A stretch of 64,000 nucleotides of DNA, taken from the NCBI GenBank assembly GCA_009733575.1, contig ML769389.1, positions 496,001 through 560,000 on the forward strand, written 5' to 3'. Source of the DNA: Gymnopus androsaceus JB14 (lineage: Eukaryota > Basidiomycota > Agaricomycetes > Agaricales > Omphalotaceae). A model generated the notes under the pieces. The model was not told where the DNA came from and made no database searches. It was given only the letters and a program-made list of their open reading frames with translations. The position numbers and the translations under genes were made by a program. Shown here in pieces: positions 23,575 through 34,329 of this stretch. Position 1 is the stretch's first letter; every line of letters begins with the position of its first letter.

Positions 23575-24271
23575 ATGTTCACCCTCTCCAAGCTGACCGC
23601 CGCAGTCACTGTTGGTCTAATGGCCGCCTCCTCTACGTTGGCTCAGACTTGCTCGCCCCAGTTTACCGAAGGGACTCCCTACGCTATCGCGTCCAACATT
23701 AATGGTAGGTTTTACTATATCGATGCGAATAGCTCCATATCTTTGTCAGATTCATACATTTGGCTTTTTAACGGCGCCAGCGCGGGTGTTCCCTCCGCCG
23801 TACATTTGGTACGCACTAATTCTTGTACAAACCCACTTGCCTACTCATATGTATGGATGAGCAGGAAGTAGTGCCTCCTCAATTTTCGACCTGGTTCCTC
23901 ACTTCGACCTCAGATGGGGGTTGGACTATCTCGTGCGTCGTCGGCCCTTTCTGCAACTCTTACCGCTGATTCTTATCTTGCCATTGCCTTTTTGCAGTAT
24001 CGATAGTCCCGCTGTAACCTGCGTAACAGCTCCTGCCGGTGAAGACGCTACCTTGACCACCGGATCCTGCGCCAATGCTGCCGGTACCAACGCGGACTTT
24101 TCCATCTCATGTGCTTCGTGCACAGACAGCGAGGCTACTAGCTGCACACTGGTCGCAGCCTCAAGCCAGGAGTGTGTGATTGTCCCGGGCGACAGTGATG
24201 GCGACCCTTCTATCAGGTCTCTTGAATGCACAGGTACCCCCGAGGAATTGTGGAACATCTTTGCCCCTTGA
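23575..24271 (+). CDS. Small secreted cysteine-containing protein
   Basis: The start at 23575 gives a clear signal peptide (MFTLSKLTAAVTVGLMAASS, cleavage likely after LAQ). The mature part begins TCSPQFTEGTPYAIASN. Later segments that look coding are DEQEVVPPQFSTWFLTSTSD (about 23852-23911) and, after a pyrimidine-rich acceptor (TTTTTGCAG near 23998), the last exon with TCVTAPAGEDATLTTGSC, ISCASCTDSEATSC and a stop at 24271. The QxW-free repeating pattern with paired cysteines resembles small secreted agaric proteins of ricin-B-like (beta-trefoil) type, but this is tentative. It probably acts outside the cell. Joins between the middle exons are unresolved. The promoter is a tandem-repeat array. 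Confidence 0.6.
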
Positions 24272-24699
24272 GTTGCTACTTGTTCTAGCACAGATAAATC
24301 CTATGTCAAGTGGGAAAGTGCCAAACCAGAAGAGTGTAAAAGCCGAAACGAGAGTTAGGATGTGTTTCAAAGTTTGATGTTGGTTCCTAGTGTTTAACCT
24401 ATGTATAAAATAAAATAACGCACAAATAAAAGCGAACAATGGACGAGCGTCCCTCCAAGGCATGCATACTGTTCTCTCAATGCTCTCGGTCAGGCCAGAG
24501 CTCCAAATAGAAATAGAACAGGGGACATTTCGAGAGGAGACCGTTGCGTCCAGCACCTTACAACCACCTATAATAGCATCAGTCCTCAGGATTCTATTTG
24601 GTGCCTATGAATGGCAGTATTTGTAACTTTCAAGTCATAAGATGAGATGTAAAGTACCAGCTTCTCGAGCAGGGGTGCCCACAAATATCTGACGTCTTC

Positions 24700-24895
24700 T
24701 TTCTTAATAGATGCAGATGAATACTTTGGATGATAGTAAATACCTACTGTACGAATACCAGACGCGACGCGAAGAATACGACTGTCTGAACCGTCCTAAG
24801 CAAGCATACGTCCATGCGAGGAAGGCGACAGCAATACGATTAGTGATGAAAACCAGATATTCAGAAAGCCAAGTATGTAGTACGTATAAAACCAG
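24700..24895. repeat. Diverged duplicate, copy B
   Basis: This segment matches 21470-21555 followed directly by 22247-22355. It lies just beyond the 3' end of eIF2A. It lacks the 673-bp inverted-repeat element and so shows the pre-insertion state. Confidence 0.5.
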
Positions 24896-24987
24896 CACGG
24901 CGACGACAGAAACAGACAGAGCAGAGAAAAAAGAAATATGCACAAAGTGGATAGATCAGATAGACGGAAACTGAGGATTGATCATGA

Positions 24988-27346
24988 TTATGGCGCACTA
25001 GCACCCAAAGCAGTCAATTCCTTCTTTATCTCGGCTTCTCCTTCCATTTTCTTCATCTGCGTCGCCTCTAGTCGTTCTCCGCGCTTTGCCTTATCCTTGA
25101 GCTCCTCAATGGCTTTGAGCTACGGAATGGAACGGACGTTAGTCAGTGAAACGCCAGTCTGCTGGGATGCTTGCCATACCTTCTTATTCAGGTTCCTAAC
25201 CTTCTTCGCAATCGGGTCCAGCGAGCTATCCATGCCCGGCGTGACGGGACTTAGCAGCGCCGTATCTATAGGCGGAGGTAAACTCGAAACAGGCGGAGTG
25301 TCGCCATTAAAAGCCTTTCCATTAACCCCATTCAAATCAATCGACATTGGCTTCTTCCCATTTCCGTTTCCATTCCCGTTCGCGTTTCCGTTTGCATTCC
25401 CATCCGGCTGCGGTTGCTGCTGTGGCTGCTGGCCTCCTTCTCCGCCCTTCTTCCCGCCCTTGTTCCTCTTCCTCTGCTGTCCCTGCCCCTGCCCCTGTCC
25501 TTGTCCTTGTCCATGTCCTTGTCCTTGGCCCTGCTGCCCACCTCTATCACCTCCAGATTCTCCTCGTGGGCCAGCACCAGGCCTCGTAGGATTCTGATTC
25601 GCAGCGCCGGGTACATGTCTCCCTCCTCGTCCCTGCCCACCCTGCTGTGGTCCGTTCCCATTTCCGTTCCCATGCCCAGGAGCTCCAGGCACAGGACTCC
25701 GACTATACCCTCTCGAAGGCGTATTCTGGCCACTCGGCGTCCTCGAGAATCCACCTTCGTCTTCACGCTTGAAGATCTGCGGGGTTGCGTTTCCGCGAGC
25801 ACCGGGAGGTCTGTAAGCACCAGCTGGCTTTGCCTGAGCGCCGTTTGTCGTTCCCTTGAGACCGCCGGATAGTAGGAACGCTGCTACGGAGGGACTAGGT
25901 GCGGGAGCGACGGCTACAGGTCCTTGGTTCGGGAACGGCGGGACGTTGTCGACGGGTGTAGGGCGCCATGAGGTCTGGTACATTTCATCTACGAGCTGGA
26001 CGTGCATGAGAGGTCCAGTACAATGCCAGATTTTGATCCCGTTATCGACACGTAAACGAGGGGAGAGCGTGGCGGTGAGCAGGAATCGGCCATCGGGACT
26101 CCAGTCGCAATAGGATGTATTTGGTGCGTCGATGGTGCACAGCTTGGTGAGAGAGCGCCGATCAATGATGTCGATTTTTCCTGCGAGATTACCGAAGCCG
26201 GCGAGAGCAAGAAGTCGGGCTTGTGGGTTGAAGGAAATGTAATTTTGCGGCGCAGAGCCAAAGTCGTGAATGGTACGGACACGCTGGTCAAAGATGACTG
26301 CTTTGGCGGGCATGTATCCGTAAACGACACCAAACTCTTTCGAGTTTGGGCTCCAGGCAAAATCGTGGATGGGACCCTCCTTGTCCAATGTTACACGACA
26401 GTCAAAGTTGCCTACTGCACTGAGCAGGTATAGACTGGTCTCTCCGTAGTAGCTCTTGTTGGAGTTGTCGACGTCGGTCTGGGTTAAGACCAAGACTTGA
26501 GTCCCAAGCTGATTCCACTTGATCTGGGAACGATCGGCCTTGAAAAAGGTCTTTTGGCAGGTTGGCGGTGCAGCCAGCGAGAGAAGACCGTACATTCTGA
26601 TGCTGGCAGGAGCACCCTATGAAACACGTTGCTATAGCCGACTAAAAATAAAAGTTCAAAATAACGCACTTTTTTCTCGGCGACAAAAACTGCGACCGAG
26701 GGATTGAGCCCAGGGCTCAAGTATGCTGAAGTAGCGCCTTCAACTTTAAGTTTATCGACAATGCCTTTACTCCATTCCGTCGGTCGGAACACCTGTATCT
26801 CCTGGCTGACGAGCCTGATCGCATGTGACTCTGTAATCGTATACTGGAGGTCCCAACCCTCCAGAGACTTTTGTGAGAAGGCGACGAGTTCTTCGCCTGT
26901 AGAAACAGAGAAAACTCGAAGGTTCTTGTGCTGAGCGCCATCTTCGAGCTTGAGAGGACGTTCCCAGGTGGAAAGATAGGTTCCTCGAGGCGAAAAGTTT
27001 AGTTCGATGATGTTTGGGAGAGGTAGTTCTGAGAGGAGTTGGGCGCCCTCTGCCTGGAATATCCGGACACTGAAAAAAATAAGTAAACTAAAAACATAAT
27101 TATTATTCTCAAAACGTACACCGCTGGCAAAGCATAAGCGTATAATCTGCCATCAGCACTGTAGGCATAGATCCGCGCAGGTACATCGGGAGAAACAAAG
27201 TCTGGAATTGGTGTATAGTCGGGAGTTCCTCCAACAAGGCCTAGAGATTTTTGTGCACGAACTAGGGGGCTGTTTCAACTTATTTTTTCCCGAATAAAAT
27301 GCGAGAATCGCCTACAAGCATATTGCTGGGAAATTTGGGATGCCAT
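24988..27346 (-). CDS. eIF2A: Eukaryotic translation initiation factor 2A
   Basis: eIF2A is a cytosolic WD-repeat protein that can deliver initiator tRNA to the 40S subunit independently of GTP. The start at 27346 begins MASQISQQYA, followed by an intron and VRAQKSLGLVGG. Beta-propeller blades follow: RIYAYSADGRLYAYALP, NIIELNFSPRGTYLSTWERP, LYLLSAVGNFDCRVTL, PIHDFAWSPNSKEFGVVYGY, DRRSLTKLCTIDAPN, YCDWSPDGRFLLTATLSPR and GIKIWHCTGPL. Then comes a long low-complexity linker rich in Gly, Gln, Asn and Pro. The usual C-terminal helix (LKAIEELKDKAKRGERLEAT) lies in a last exon after an intron at 25120-25179; reading through that intron would end the protein early. No frame break is seen. Confidence 0.93.
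25350..25680. repeat. Hexamer-type minisatellite inside eIF2A linker
   Basis: On the plus strand the sequence is made of CCTTGTCC/CCTGCCCCTGTCC and CATTCCCGTT-type repeats. They encode (Gly-Gln)n with an occasional His, and (Asn-Gly)n runs on the minus strand. The repeats keep the frame because units are multiples of six, so length variation between strains is expected. Confidence 0.75.
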
Positions 27347-27532
27347 TTGGAAGATATTGCAGGAGAAGAGGGCGGGACGGAGGAGGGAGAAGCAAGTTAA
27401 TGCTTCGAGGCGATGGTCAAAAGGTGAAGAACAAATCGGCGAAATGGCATCTCATTCAGGCCCTAACCCTAATCCCGGTGACGATGACAAGATAAATAGC
27501 ACCAATATCTCAAATAATCTAAACACAACTAT

Positions 27533-27626
27533 TCCGATATGGTGTAGTGGCTAACATTATCGCCTCTCATATGTCAAGAAACACTGTACTGCGCGATAGC
27601 CCGGGGTTCGATTCCCCGTGTCGGAA
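27533..27626 (+). tRNA. tRNA-Glu(CUC): tRNA-Glu (anticodon CTC) with a 22-nt intron
   Basis: A seven-pair acceptor stem forms between TCCGATA (27533-27539) and TGTCGGA (27619-27625), including one G-T pair, with discriminator A at 27626. The D arm has the box A phrase TGGTGTAGTGGC, and the T arm reads CCGGGGTTCGATTCCCCG. The anticodon stem ATCGC/GCGAT encloses CTCTCA, placing anticodon CTC. About 22 nt (TATGTCAAG...) follow the base next to the anticodon, the usual place of a nuclear tRNA intron. Confidence 0.92.
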
Positions 27627-27646
27627 TTAATATTGCAGAGTCTTTG

Positions 27647-27651
27647 TTTTT
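27647..27651 (+). terminator. Pol III terminator of tRNA-Glu
   Basis: TTTTT stands 21 bp after the tRNA gene's last base, the simple T-run used by RNA polymerase III. Confidence 0.65.
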
Positions 27652-27731
27652 CAAGTATTTTTATGTTCATCTCGTACACATTCCTTGTTAGGTATTTTTT
27701 CATTCAGAGGATTCCGGAATCTCCACTTGCT

Positions 27732-27788
27732 TTGATCGTCTAGTGGTCCCACTCCCGAGCGGACGCTCCTTACTTGGGCCATCAAAAT
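27732..27788 (+). other. tRNA-like remnant
   Basis: GATCGTCTAGTGGTCCC resembles a tRNA D arm with box A, and flanking TTTGAT and ATCAAA could pair as an acceptor stem. The length is only about 57 nt and there is no GGTTCGA T-arm. If related to a tRNA, it is truncated and non-functional. Confidence 0.25.
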
Positions 27789-28033
27789 TGGTGAAGGTAT
27801 GTAAGCATGTACTAAATGTTTTTGTAATTTTTACCGTGAATAAATGAAGGTACGCCAAACTTTAAATCGTTTGGGGGGAGGGAAGGAGGGGCGCAGGACT
27901 CGCTATCTCTTACTTAAACTGGACTTCAATCTTTCCACAGCGACACAGTGCTATATAAGTACATCTATGTTGGAAGGAAGGAACCAATCTACGCCTACCA
28001 TTCCAATCTAATATTCTACGTTAAAGAGCCTCC
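27789..28033. other. Intergenic region
   Basis: This is a short stretch between the tRNA region and the 3' end of the transporter gene. No feature is seen. Confidence 0.4.
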
Positions 28034-30204
28034 TTAGCTCAGTGTAGTTTTACTATTGACAGTAATACTACGAGCCAACCACCACCCCACTATCGCTATA
28101 CAAGCATGCAGGATCGCCCAGAAATGACCTCCTAAAATGTTGTACTTGGCAGATAAGGCAAACGCAGAGCTTGGAAAGTGGACGCGATAATCAGCTTTAC
28201 TCGCTAAAATGCAGGGGTACAAAGACAAACCTAGCAAAAGCCGCGCTGACACAGCGAGAAAGGCACATAAACCATTGGACCAGTCCATTGGTGGATCCTA
28301 GATACGATGGACTAGGAACATTATTCTTAATCAAAATCATACTTGCGCTAGTTGCATTTCAGTATAATCCTACGGCACTTGTAGTGAATAGCACAACTCA
28401 CGGATACGCAATCCCACCTATCCGACTGAGTGCCAGATCCAAGAATATTCCTGTCCATAAAATTGCTTTTGCATGTACGCCGAGCTCTCCTGTAGCCTCA
28501 TTCACCATGAGGCCATATCGGGCGATGAGATTGAAGCATGGGAGAATGAGGAATACGATGGGCCATGCGGCGATGCAGACGGTGTATATCTTTGCTGCCT
28601 CGAAGCGCCTGAGGAGGAGAGGCATCAGGAACAGCTGTGTTATACCAGCAATGAACCCGGTGAAGGCAAGGGCATAGCCAGTAATTTCAGCCTGTCAATG
28701 TTATTAAGGACTCGTGTGAACAGCCACTTTGTAATGTAACTTACGGGGAAAGCAAGCCCTCCTTGCTGGATGGGAGAGTAACAGAATAGGACAAAGAGTA
28801 CGACAAAGGATGTTCCGTTCATCTCCAGTGCGAATCCACTGAGACAAAGAGCACGGATGATGGGAATTGAAAGCAGCTCTCGCGCAGTGGGAGAAGGCAG
28901 CTTTAGATCGATTTCATTTTCAATGGTTTCAGTACTACTAGTACATGAGCCTGTATTTGAGCGCCGTTTGGTAGATAAGCTCTGTTATAATCAGAATTCA
29001 ATGATAACTTCGGGGAGGTGGAGAACGCTTACCTCATCTAAGCAAAAGTACGCCAGTGCGACTCCCATAAGGGACACGACGCCAGATACGAGACCCGGGA
29101 GGAAGTAAGGATGTACATGGAACAATTTTATATCAAACAACGCATATTTTGCGGCCGGATTTGACAACGAACCGCCTATGAGAGGTCTAAAAACGGGAAT
29201 CTTACGAGTCAGTAAAACGGTCTTGTCGACAAGAACAAAGAAGAAAGGCGTACCCGATAATACTCCCAACGGGGCCAGTGATTCTATTCAAAGCTTCATG
29301 AGGGATATTGTTGGGCACCGCAAATTGCAACTTACCCGTATAGTGGGAACGCAGCAGCTTGATTTGTTGTGTCTGAAGCGAAGATCAGGAGGACTAGTAG
29401 AAAGTTGTGGATTCACGCGACTGACCAGTTATTTCACCTAATACGGTATGTACAACCGAAGCAGTGGCTGCAAAGAAACCAGCTATGCTCGCGTGAGCGC
29501 CAGACCGAAAGAAAATACCGGGAAGACGTACCAATACAGCGAAAAAGCAAGAGCTCCGGAATGCTCTTCGAAAGACCAAATACTATTGTCATTATTGCAA
29601 CGCCCAATGTACCAATTATTATGATGGGACGACGACCGAATCTATCTGCAAGTAGGAAGTCAAGATTCCATAACGCATTGAGATATTTTTTTCAAAATTA
29701 CCGGATAACCATGCCCAATGATAAATAAAAAGTAACTGTGAAACTGCAAAGCTGGATTCCTAGGAAGAGATGTACATCATATCAGAGACCGAACGAAACC
29801 TGAATTTAAAAAATCCATACCACAAGCCCGCTGAAGAACCCAATCTGCGACGGATCTTTCGTCGACGTCCAGAAACGCAATATACTCGTTAATGTAAGGA
29901 AAAATCTACCCGAAGAGCTATTAGACAGAGCATAAGGATCTGCTAGAGATGGAAATACCTGCCCAAAGGCGATTGGCACGACAATGCGCACGAGACACAA
30001 GGTGATGAGTTGCGCTCTCGGAAGCGGGGTAGCTTTCCGAAGCCAAGTACTTGGATCGGGATTGAGGTCTTTTTGTGCCTCGAGACCCGGACTTGAGCAG
30101 TCTACCTCTGACGATCCAGGGGACAGCCCTGGGATGGTGTGTTGGAGGAGAGGTGTTGTTTCAGTAGGCGTAGTTGAAGCTTGCTGCCACCTTGGGTCCT
30201 GATG
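28034..30204 (-). CDS. Major facilitator superfamily transporter (DHA1, zinc-induced-facilitator-like)
   Basis: This is a plasma- or vacuolar-membrane transporter with the usual twelve-helix MFS plan, spread over many short exons. After a hydrophilic N-terminus (LNPDPSTWLRKATPLPRAQ) helix 1 reads LITLCLVRIVVPIAFGQVFP. The loop 2-3 signature is ADRFGRRPIIIIGTLGVAI (about 29590-29650). A following segment has NPAAKYALFDIKLFHVHPYF, then LPGLVSGVVSLMGVALAYF. Further helices appear at 28700-28820 (SFVVLFVLFCYSPIQQGG), 28400-28625 and 28034-28290, ending WWLARSITVNSKTTLS. The pattern matches fungal DHA1 drug or small-molecule antiporters of the ZIF-like branch; the substrate cannot be told. The frame is open to 30204, where an acceptor-like TTAG precedes it. 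The first exon with the ATG is not resolved and may lie near 30240-30415. Confidence 0.82.
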
Positions 30205-31586
30205 CTAATCCATGACCAGGAATAGCGACTGCGGAATTCATCGCAAGGGAGAAGGAGAAAACAATGGGATATAAGAAATGCTCGAGGGTTTCTTATATGA
30301 AGAATTGCGAGGTGCTGGAGAGACACGAGAAGTTCACCTTTCGAAGTAGCCCAGCCAAGACTTGACCAAAGCTCCCGAGAGAAGTTCAACGAAAAGCAGC
30401 TACTACTCATCATTGAAACGTTGAAGACCTCGATCGAAAGTGACGAAAAGATCGGGAGAGCTCGTATCGTAGTCTATCGCGAGGTAGAAACTACTTTCTT
30501 TGGACACCAACATCGATTAGAGTTGGAGAAAAATACAGAGTAAAAGTTGTTGAGAGAGAGCGGAGCAAATGCCGAAATGCCGACCAGCGTTGGACCAGCG
30601 CTCTGCAGCTTTACTTTTGCAACTCTCAACGATGTAACCTGCTGTTAACCTGACAGAACGCCTCACCTTCAGCATACGGAACAGGTAGGACTTTGAACCA
30701 CTATAAATATCCGAGCTATACACGTTCGTTGGACACTGAAGCGCCCGAATCTCGAAACTCGACTGCTCAACGTACTCATGAAATTCTCTTAAAAACGCGA
30801 AAACACTACGAAAACAATCCCTGCATTTCATTACATCTCAGACCGAAGGCGGTCTAGCTCTTACTCTTATGTGGTTTCAAATGGAAGACAGAGAGATACG
30901 ATACCGAAGTTCGACGCCGTTCTCCCTGCTTGCTACCCGCGTTCAGCAAACGTTCGTTGCACAGGCACACCTTTACGTCGCCTCGAGTCCGTTTCACTGA
31001 AATGTCGTAAATCTGTCTCGAACTACAGTATTTCTGAACAATTCCTGGCTTAAAACGATCAAATATTTGGTGAGTTCATCTTTGACCCTTCATTAGAGTA
31101 CTCAAGGTCCTAAAAACCACAGGGAGCGACCATACACATAGTTATGCTCTCGACCTCGTCTGTTGTACCGCCCTGTTGCAAGCTCATTACAATCCAGGAG
31201 GTTTCCATGAGCCAATACCTGCATAGAACGCGACGATCATCGTGATAACGCGAAACAACGCATAAGTTGAAGTGCTGAAGTTATGACTGAGTATCGATTG
31301 GAGTGTTCGTCCAGATGTGCATGTTCTCTCACAAACTCTTCAGGTATCATTAATTCAACGATCGGATTGCTAACGAAATGATGAAGACTAACTGAATCTA
31401 AACAACTTTGGGAACTGGCAGTGTTATAGCGAGCCCTCAAGCCCCGACATATCACTCCATCCACGTCACCCGACGGTTATGATATGATATCACCCCGTAC
31501 ATAACGACAATCAACTTTCAAATCCGCAAATGCGTTAATTGAGCAATCCCTGTCTGTCACTTAACCATCATCACCTCTCATTGTGA
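30205..31586. other. Intergenic region between divergent genes
   Basis: It should contain the promoters of the transporter (leftward, with its unresolved first exon) and the F-box gene (rightward). An open minus-strand frame at 30517-30831 has no family resemblance and no splice context, so I do not call it. Confidence 0.4.
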
Positions 31587-32941
31587 ATGGAGGCTTTTGA
31601 AGCTCAGGAACGCTGTGAGTCCTTCATTCTTTGAAGGTTTTGGATGCTTACTCGGGTTGCTCTAGGTGTGGCAGCGGAGACTTGTGCGGCTCTTCCTCAA
31701 GAACTCATTGAAACATTCGTAAATCTGCTCGAATCGCATCTAGATATCACGTCATGCTCGCTTGTATGTCAAAATTGGAGAGCAGCTAGCGTCAGCCGTT
31801 TATTCTCTTCCATTTCCATCCCCACCAAAGCTGGATTGGCTCTCGGTTCATTCGACAACGTCGAGACCGCGGATAGAGCCGAAATCGATGATGTGTTCAA
31901 CACTGTTTTAGGAGTATCCAGTATATTTCACGATGTGACTCAGTTAACACTCGACTGGGCTTATTCCAACGCCATCTTTGAGCACAGCTTACCCCACTTT
32001 CATCGTCTCGTCTTTCCTCGACTATCCGAATTGATTATCGCTCGTCTCTACTTTGACGAGGCAACGGATTCTTATCTCTCTCCGATCGCAGATATCATTA
32101 AAAGCAATTCGACCATTGGTATCTTGACGTTTCGCGGGTGTCGGTTCCAACGTCCCTTCATCTCCCAACACCGCCTGATCGAAATCCTAGTTCAGTGCGG
32201 AGGACCTTCTTCGCTTCATTTATCCCAATTCAATTTGGAACAGTGGGGGATAGTTGACGAGTGGAAAACCGAGATGTTTGACTTGATCTCCTTCCAACGA
32301 CCGAGCGATGGCGCCATTATGATCAGGTCTTCCGACGTCCGTATGCAAACGGATCATATCATGGGATGTGTGGGTTTGACCATAGCTGTACGGAAACTGA
32401 TGGAACTTGGCTCAGTTCACTCAATGACTGTACAAGGAGTCAGGCTCCAAGGTATTCAAGAATCCCTCACCAGCTCTACCGCTACACTTCAACGTTTGTC
32501 TGTGGAATGTCATAGCTTAGATCGTGAGTTTCTAACCGATTGATTTTTATTTTACCTTGATCTCATTCGAAAGATACAGAGCATCGACTTATCAGCCATA
32601 TCGCGGATAATTGCCCTAACCTTCAGAGTCTCACTCTTCGTTTCGACAGTCTAGGATGTGGTCTCAACATATACATATCCCATGGCGCTTTCTTGGATCT
32701 GCGATCACTTCACTCACTCCGGGAGCTTATCATTGGCCTTGATATTATGAAGTATGAGGGACACAGTAGCCTCTTGCATTCCATTGCAAATCTGGATTTG
32801 GCTTTGACTCCCGTCGTTCAAGAAATGCCTTCTTTATTCTCTGTAGTTGTATCTGTGGAGGGGGGTGCATTGAAGCCTGACACTTGTCTTACGCGAGTAC
32901 GAGACGCACGCCCTGGTTTACTGCGTATGCTCATTTCGTAG
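31587..32941 (+). CDS. F-box protein
   Basis: Three exons, 31587-31614, 31666 to about 32523 and about 32573-32941, join in phase. The start is MEAFEAQERC, and the intron removes a tempting later ATG at 31644. The F-box occupies about residues 14-50: ALPQELIETFVNLLESHLDI, then CSLVCQNWRAASVSRLFSSI. The rest is leucine-rich without a clean repeat (LTLDWAYSNAIFEHSLPHFH, and in exon 3 NLQSLTLRFDSLGCGLNIY), as in the large agaricomycete F-box families. F-box proteins link targets to Skp1-Cullin-F-box ubiquitin ligases; the target is unknown. The frame is intact and the length, about 415 residues, is ordinary for the family. Confidence 0.8.
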
Positions 32942-33129
32942 ATGGTAATACGAAATCAAGGAGTATATGTCCTTTATTGAGAAATAAGAATTTATTGCCC
33001 GACGGACTCAACTCTATTATATTAAGTATTAGTGCTAAAACTTTCTTCGTCCTGATTAGAATTAACTACTCCAGAGCTACCGTCTTCCCACAAGACAACT
33101 ATGAAGCTCCGTGCTTGACTTTAAGTTGC
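32942..33129. other. 3' flank of the F-box gene
   Basis: AT-rich sequence without any supported feature; it probably holds the 3' UTR. Confidence 0.4.
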
Positions 33130-33260
33130 AGAAGCGTTCATCTCTGGCTACGTCAATGTGCGCGATCTACGTGCTAGTGATTTGATCACGGATGAACGAC
33201 CAATTGTTCGTTCTGCAGCCTTTGGTATCTCGTATTTCCAAGTCCCGCACTTTAAAATAC
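33130..33260 (+). pseudogene. Relic of a SET-domain gene
   Basis: The reading NVRDLRASDLITDERPIVRS parallels ATRLIRAGDLIIDERPMLFV of the SET gene at 34800-34860, and the DNA is also alike (GATGAACGACCAATTGTTCG against GATGAACGACCGATGTTGTTCG). Only this short part of the domain is present and no gene structure surrounds it. It is best read as a decayed fragment of a former neighbour copy. Confidence 0.55.
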
Positions 33261-33719
33261 TCGGAGCGAGTCTCAAGCTTGCATCCACATCGAAGAGCTT
33301 AACATATTTCCGCTAAACGAAGAATGAGTACTTACCAGAGGTGAAGCGAACGCAGTGACAGATAAGACCGACCAGGATGAGAAGACACTGAAGCACATGG
33401 TCATAATCAGGCGAAGTCGTTGAAAAGTCTGGTCGTCAAGTGATTTATGCAAAAAAAAAAACAAATGATGAATTCGGACTGGAACCTCTTCTTTGACCGG
33501 CAAAGAAGGGTAAGAGGAAACTGACCAGCGGTGGAGAATAAATATACTGCTCGGTTCGAGCCATTTTATACTGACCAGTGACAGGTATCTCGCCGTATTT
33601 CAATATCGTACTCCGTGATCCTGAGCATCGCTGTAGAAATTAGTTTTGAGCTACTTAATTAGTAATCGCTATTCCGCCGTCACGGTATGTATTTAGTGAT
33701 CGAAATTTGTGGTTGAACA

Positions 33720-33963
33720 ACTTTACATTGGCAGAAATATTCATTGAATCGCTTTGGAAAGGATATCATTCGTGTACACATAGACGGGAAGCCCGCATTT
33801 TTATGGAGCGATAGAAAGAGCGAGAAGGATCTCCAACTCAGACGAGAGAGCTTGATTCCGGAGGTGATGGGATTGAAGGTAATTTGCTTAAGAGCACATC
33901 CGCAGGCCCAGTCTCCGATATGTATAATTTCTAGAAACATGATAAACGACTTCGGAGCTTGTT
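33720..33963 (+). other. Orphan exon-like fragment
   Basis: After an acceptor-like TTGGCAG the frame reads LNRFGKDIIRVHIDGKPAFL, WSDRKSEKDLQLRRESLIPE and VICLRAHPQAQSP to a stop at 33963. The composition is protein-like and there is no internal stop. I do not recognise the family, and upstream exons cannot be joined. It lies between the SET relic and the SET gene. Confidence 0.3.
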
Positions 33964-34329
33964 AGTTAAGGAACCAAGGATTCTCAACACGTTGATGGTA
34001 GGTAAGAAGCAGAAGCAAGTTTGCGGTCAATCGAACGGCGCCTATTTCTCTTGTCCTCGGCACTCTCTCAGATAAGTAAGTACTTACTATGCAGGCGAAC
34101 CATGCAAGATGCACAAGAATTAGGACAGATACATAAGCTCTTTTCGGCATATTTCTTTCTTATGACGATGGTAATGACAAACAACTTGGTTTCAATACTG
34201 GACAGCTCATTCGAGCGTTTTTCCTTTTTGAGAAAAAGAAGCTTCGCTGATTGCCCGAATTCAGACTCAGCTCACTGCTCGATGATAAAACCAACGTCAT
34301 TTTTTCTTCGTCTTTTCGTCCTTATTATC

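Noticed and set aside
24938..25597. Plus-strand frame with Phe-Pro and Cys-Pro repeats resembling a structural protein
   Set aside because: Same cause: antisense reading of the low-complexity eIF2A linker, with no independent promoter or homology.
25414..25872. Long plus-strand frame opposite eIF2A rich in Leu, Pro and Ser
   Set aside because: It is the antisense of the Gly-Gln/Asn-Gly repeat; the minus strand carries the conserved factor.
30517..30831. Open minus-strand frame of 104 codons
   Set aside because: No recognisable motif and it lies in a divergent promoter region.
31644..31665. ATG at 31644 as the F-box protein start
   Set aside because: It lies in an intron; the upstream ATG at 31587 splices in phase to the same frame.
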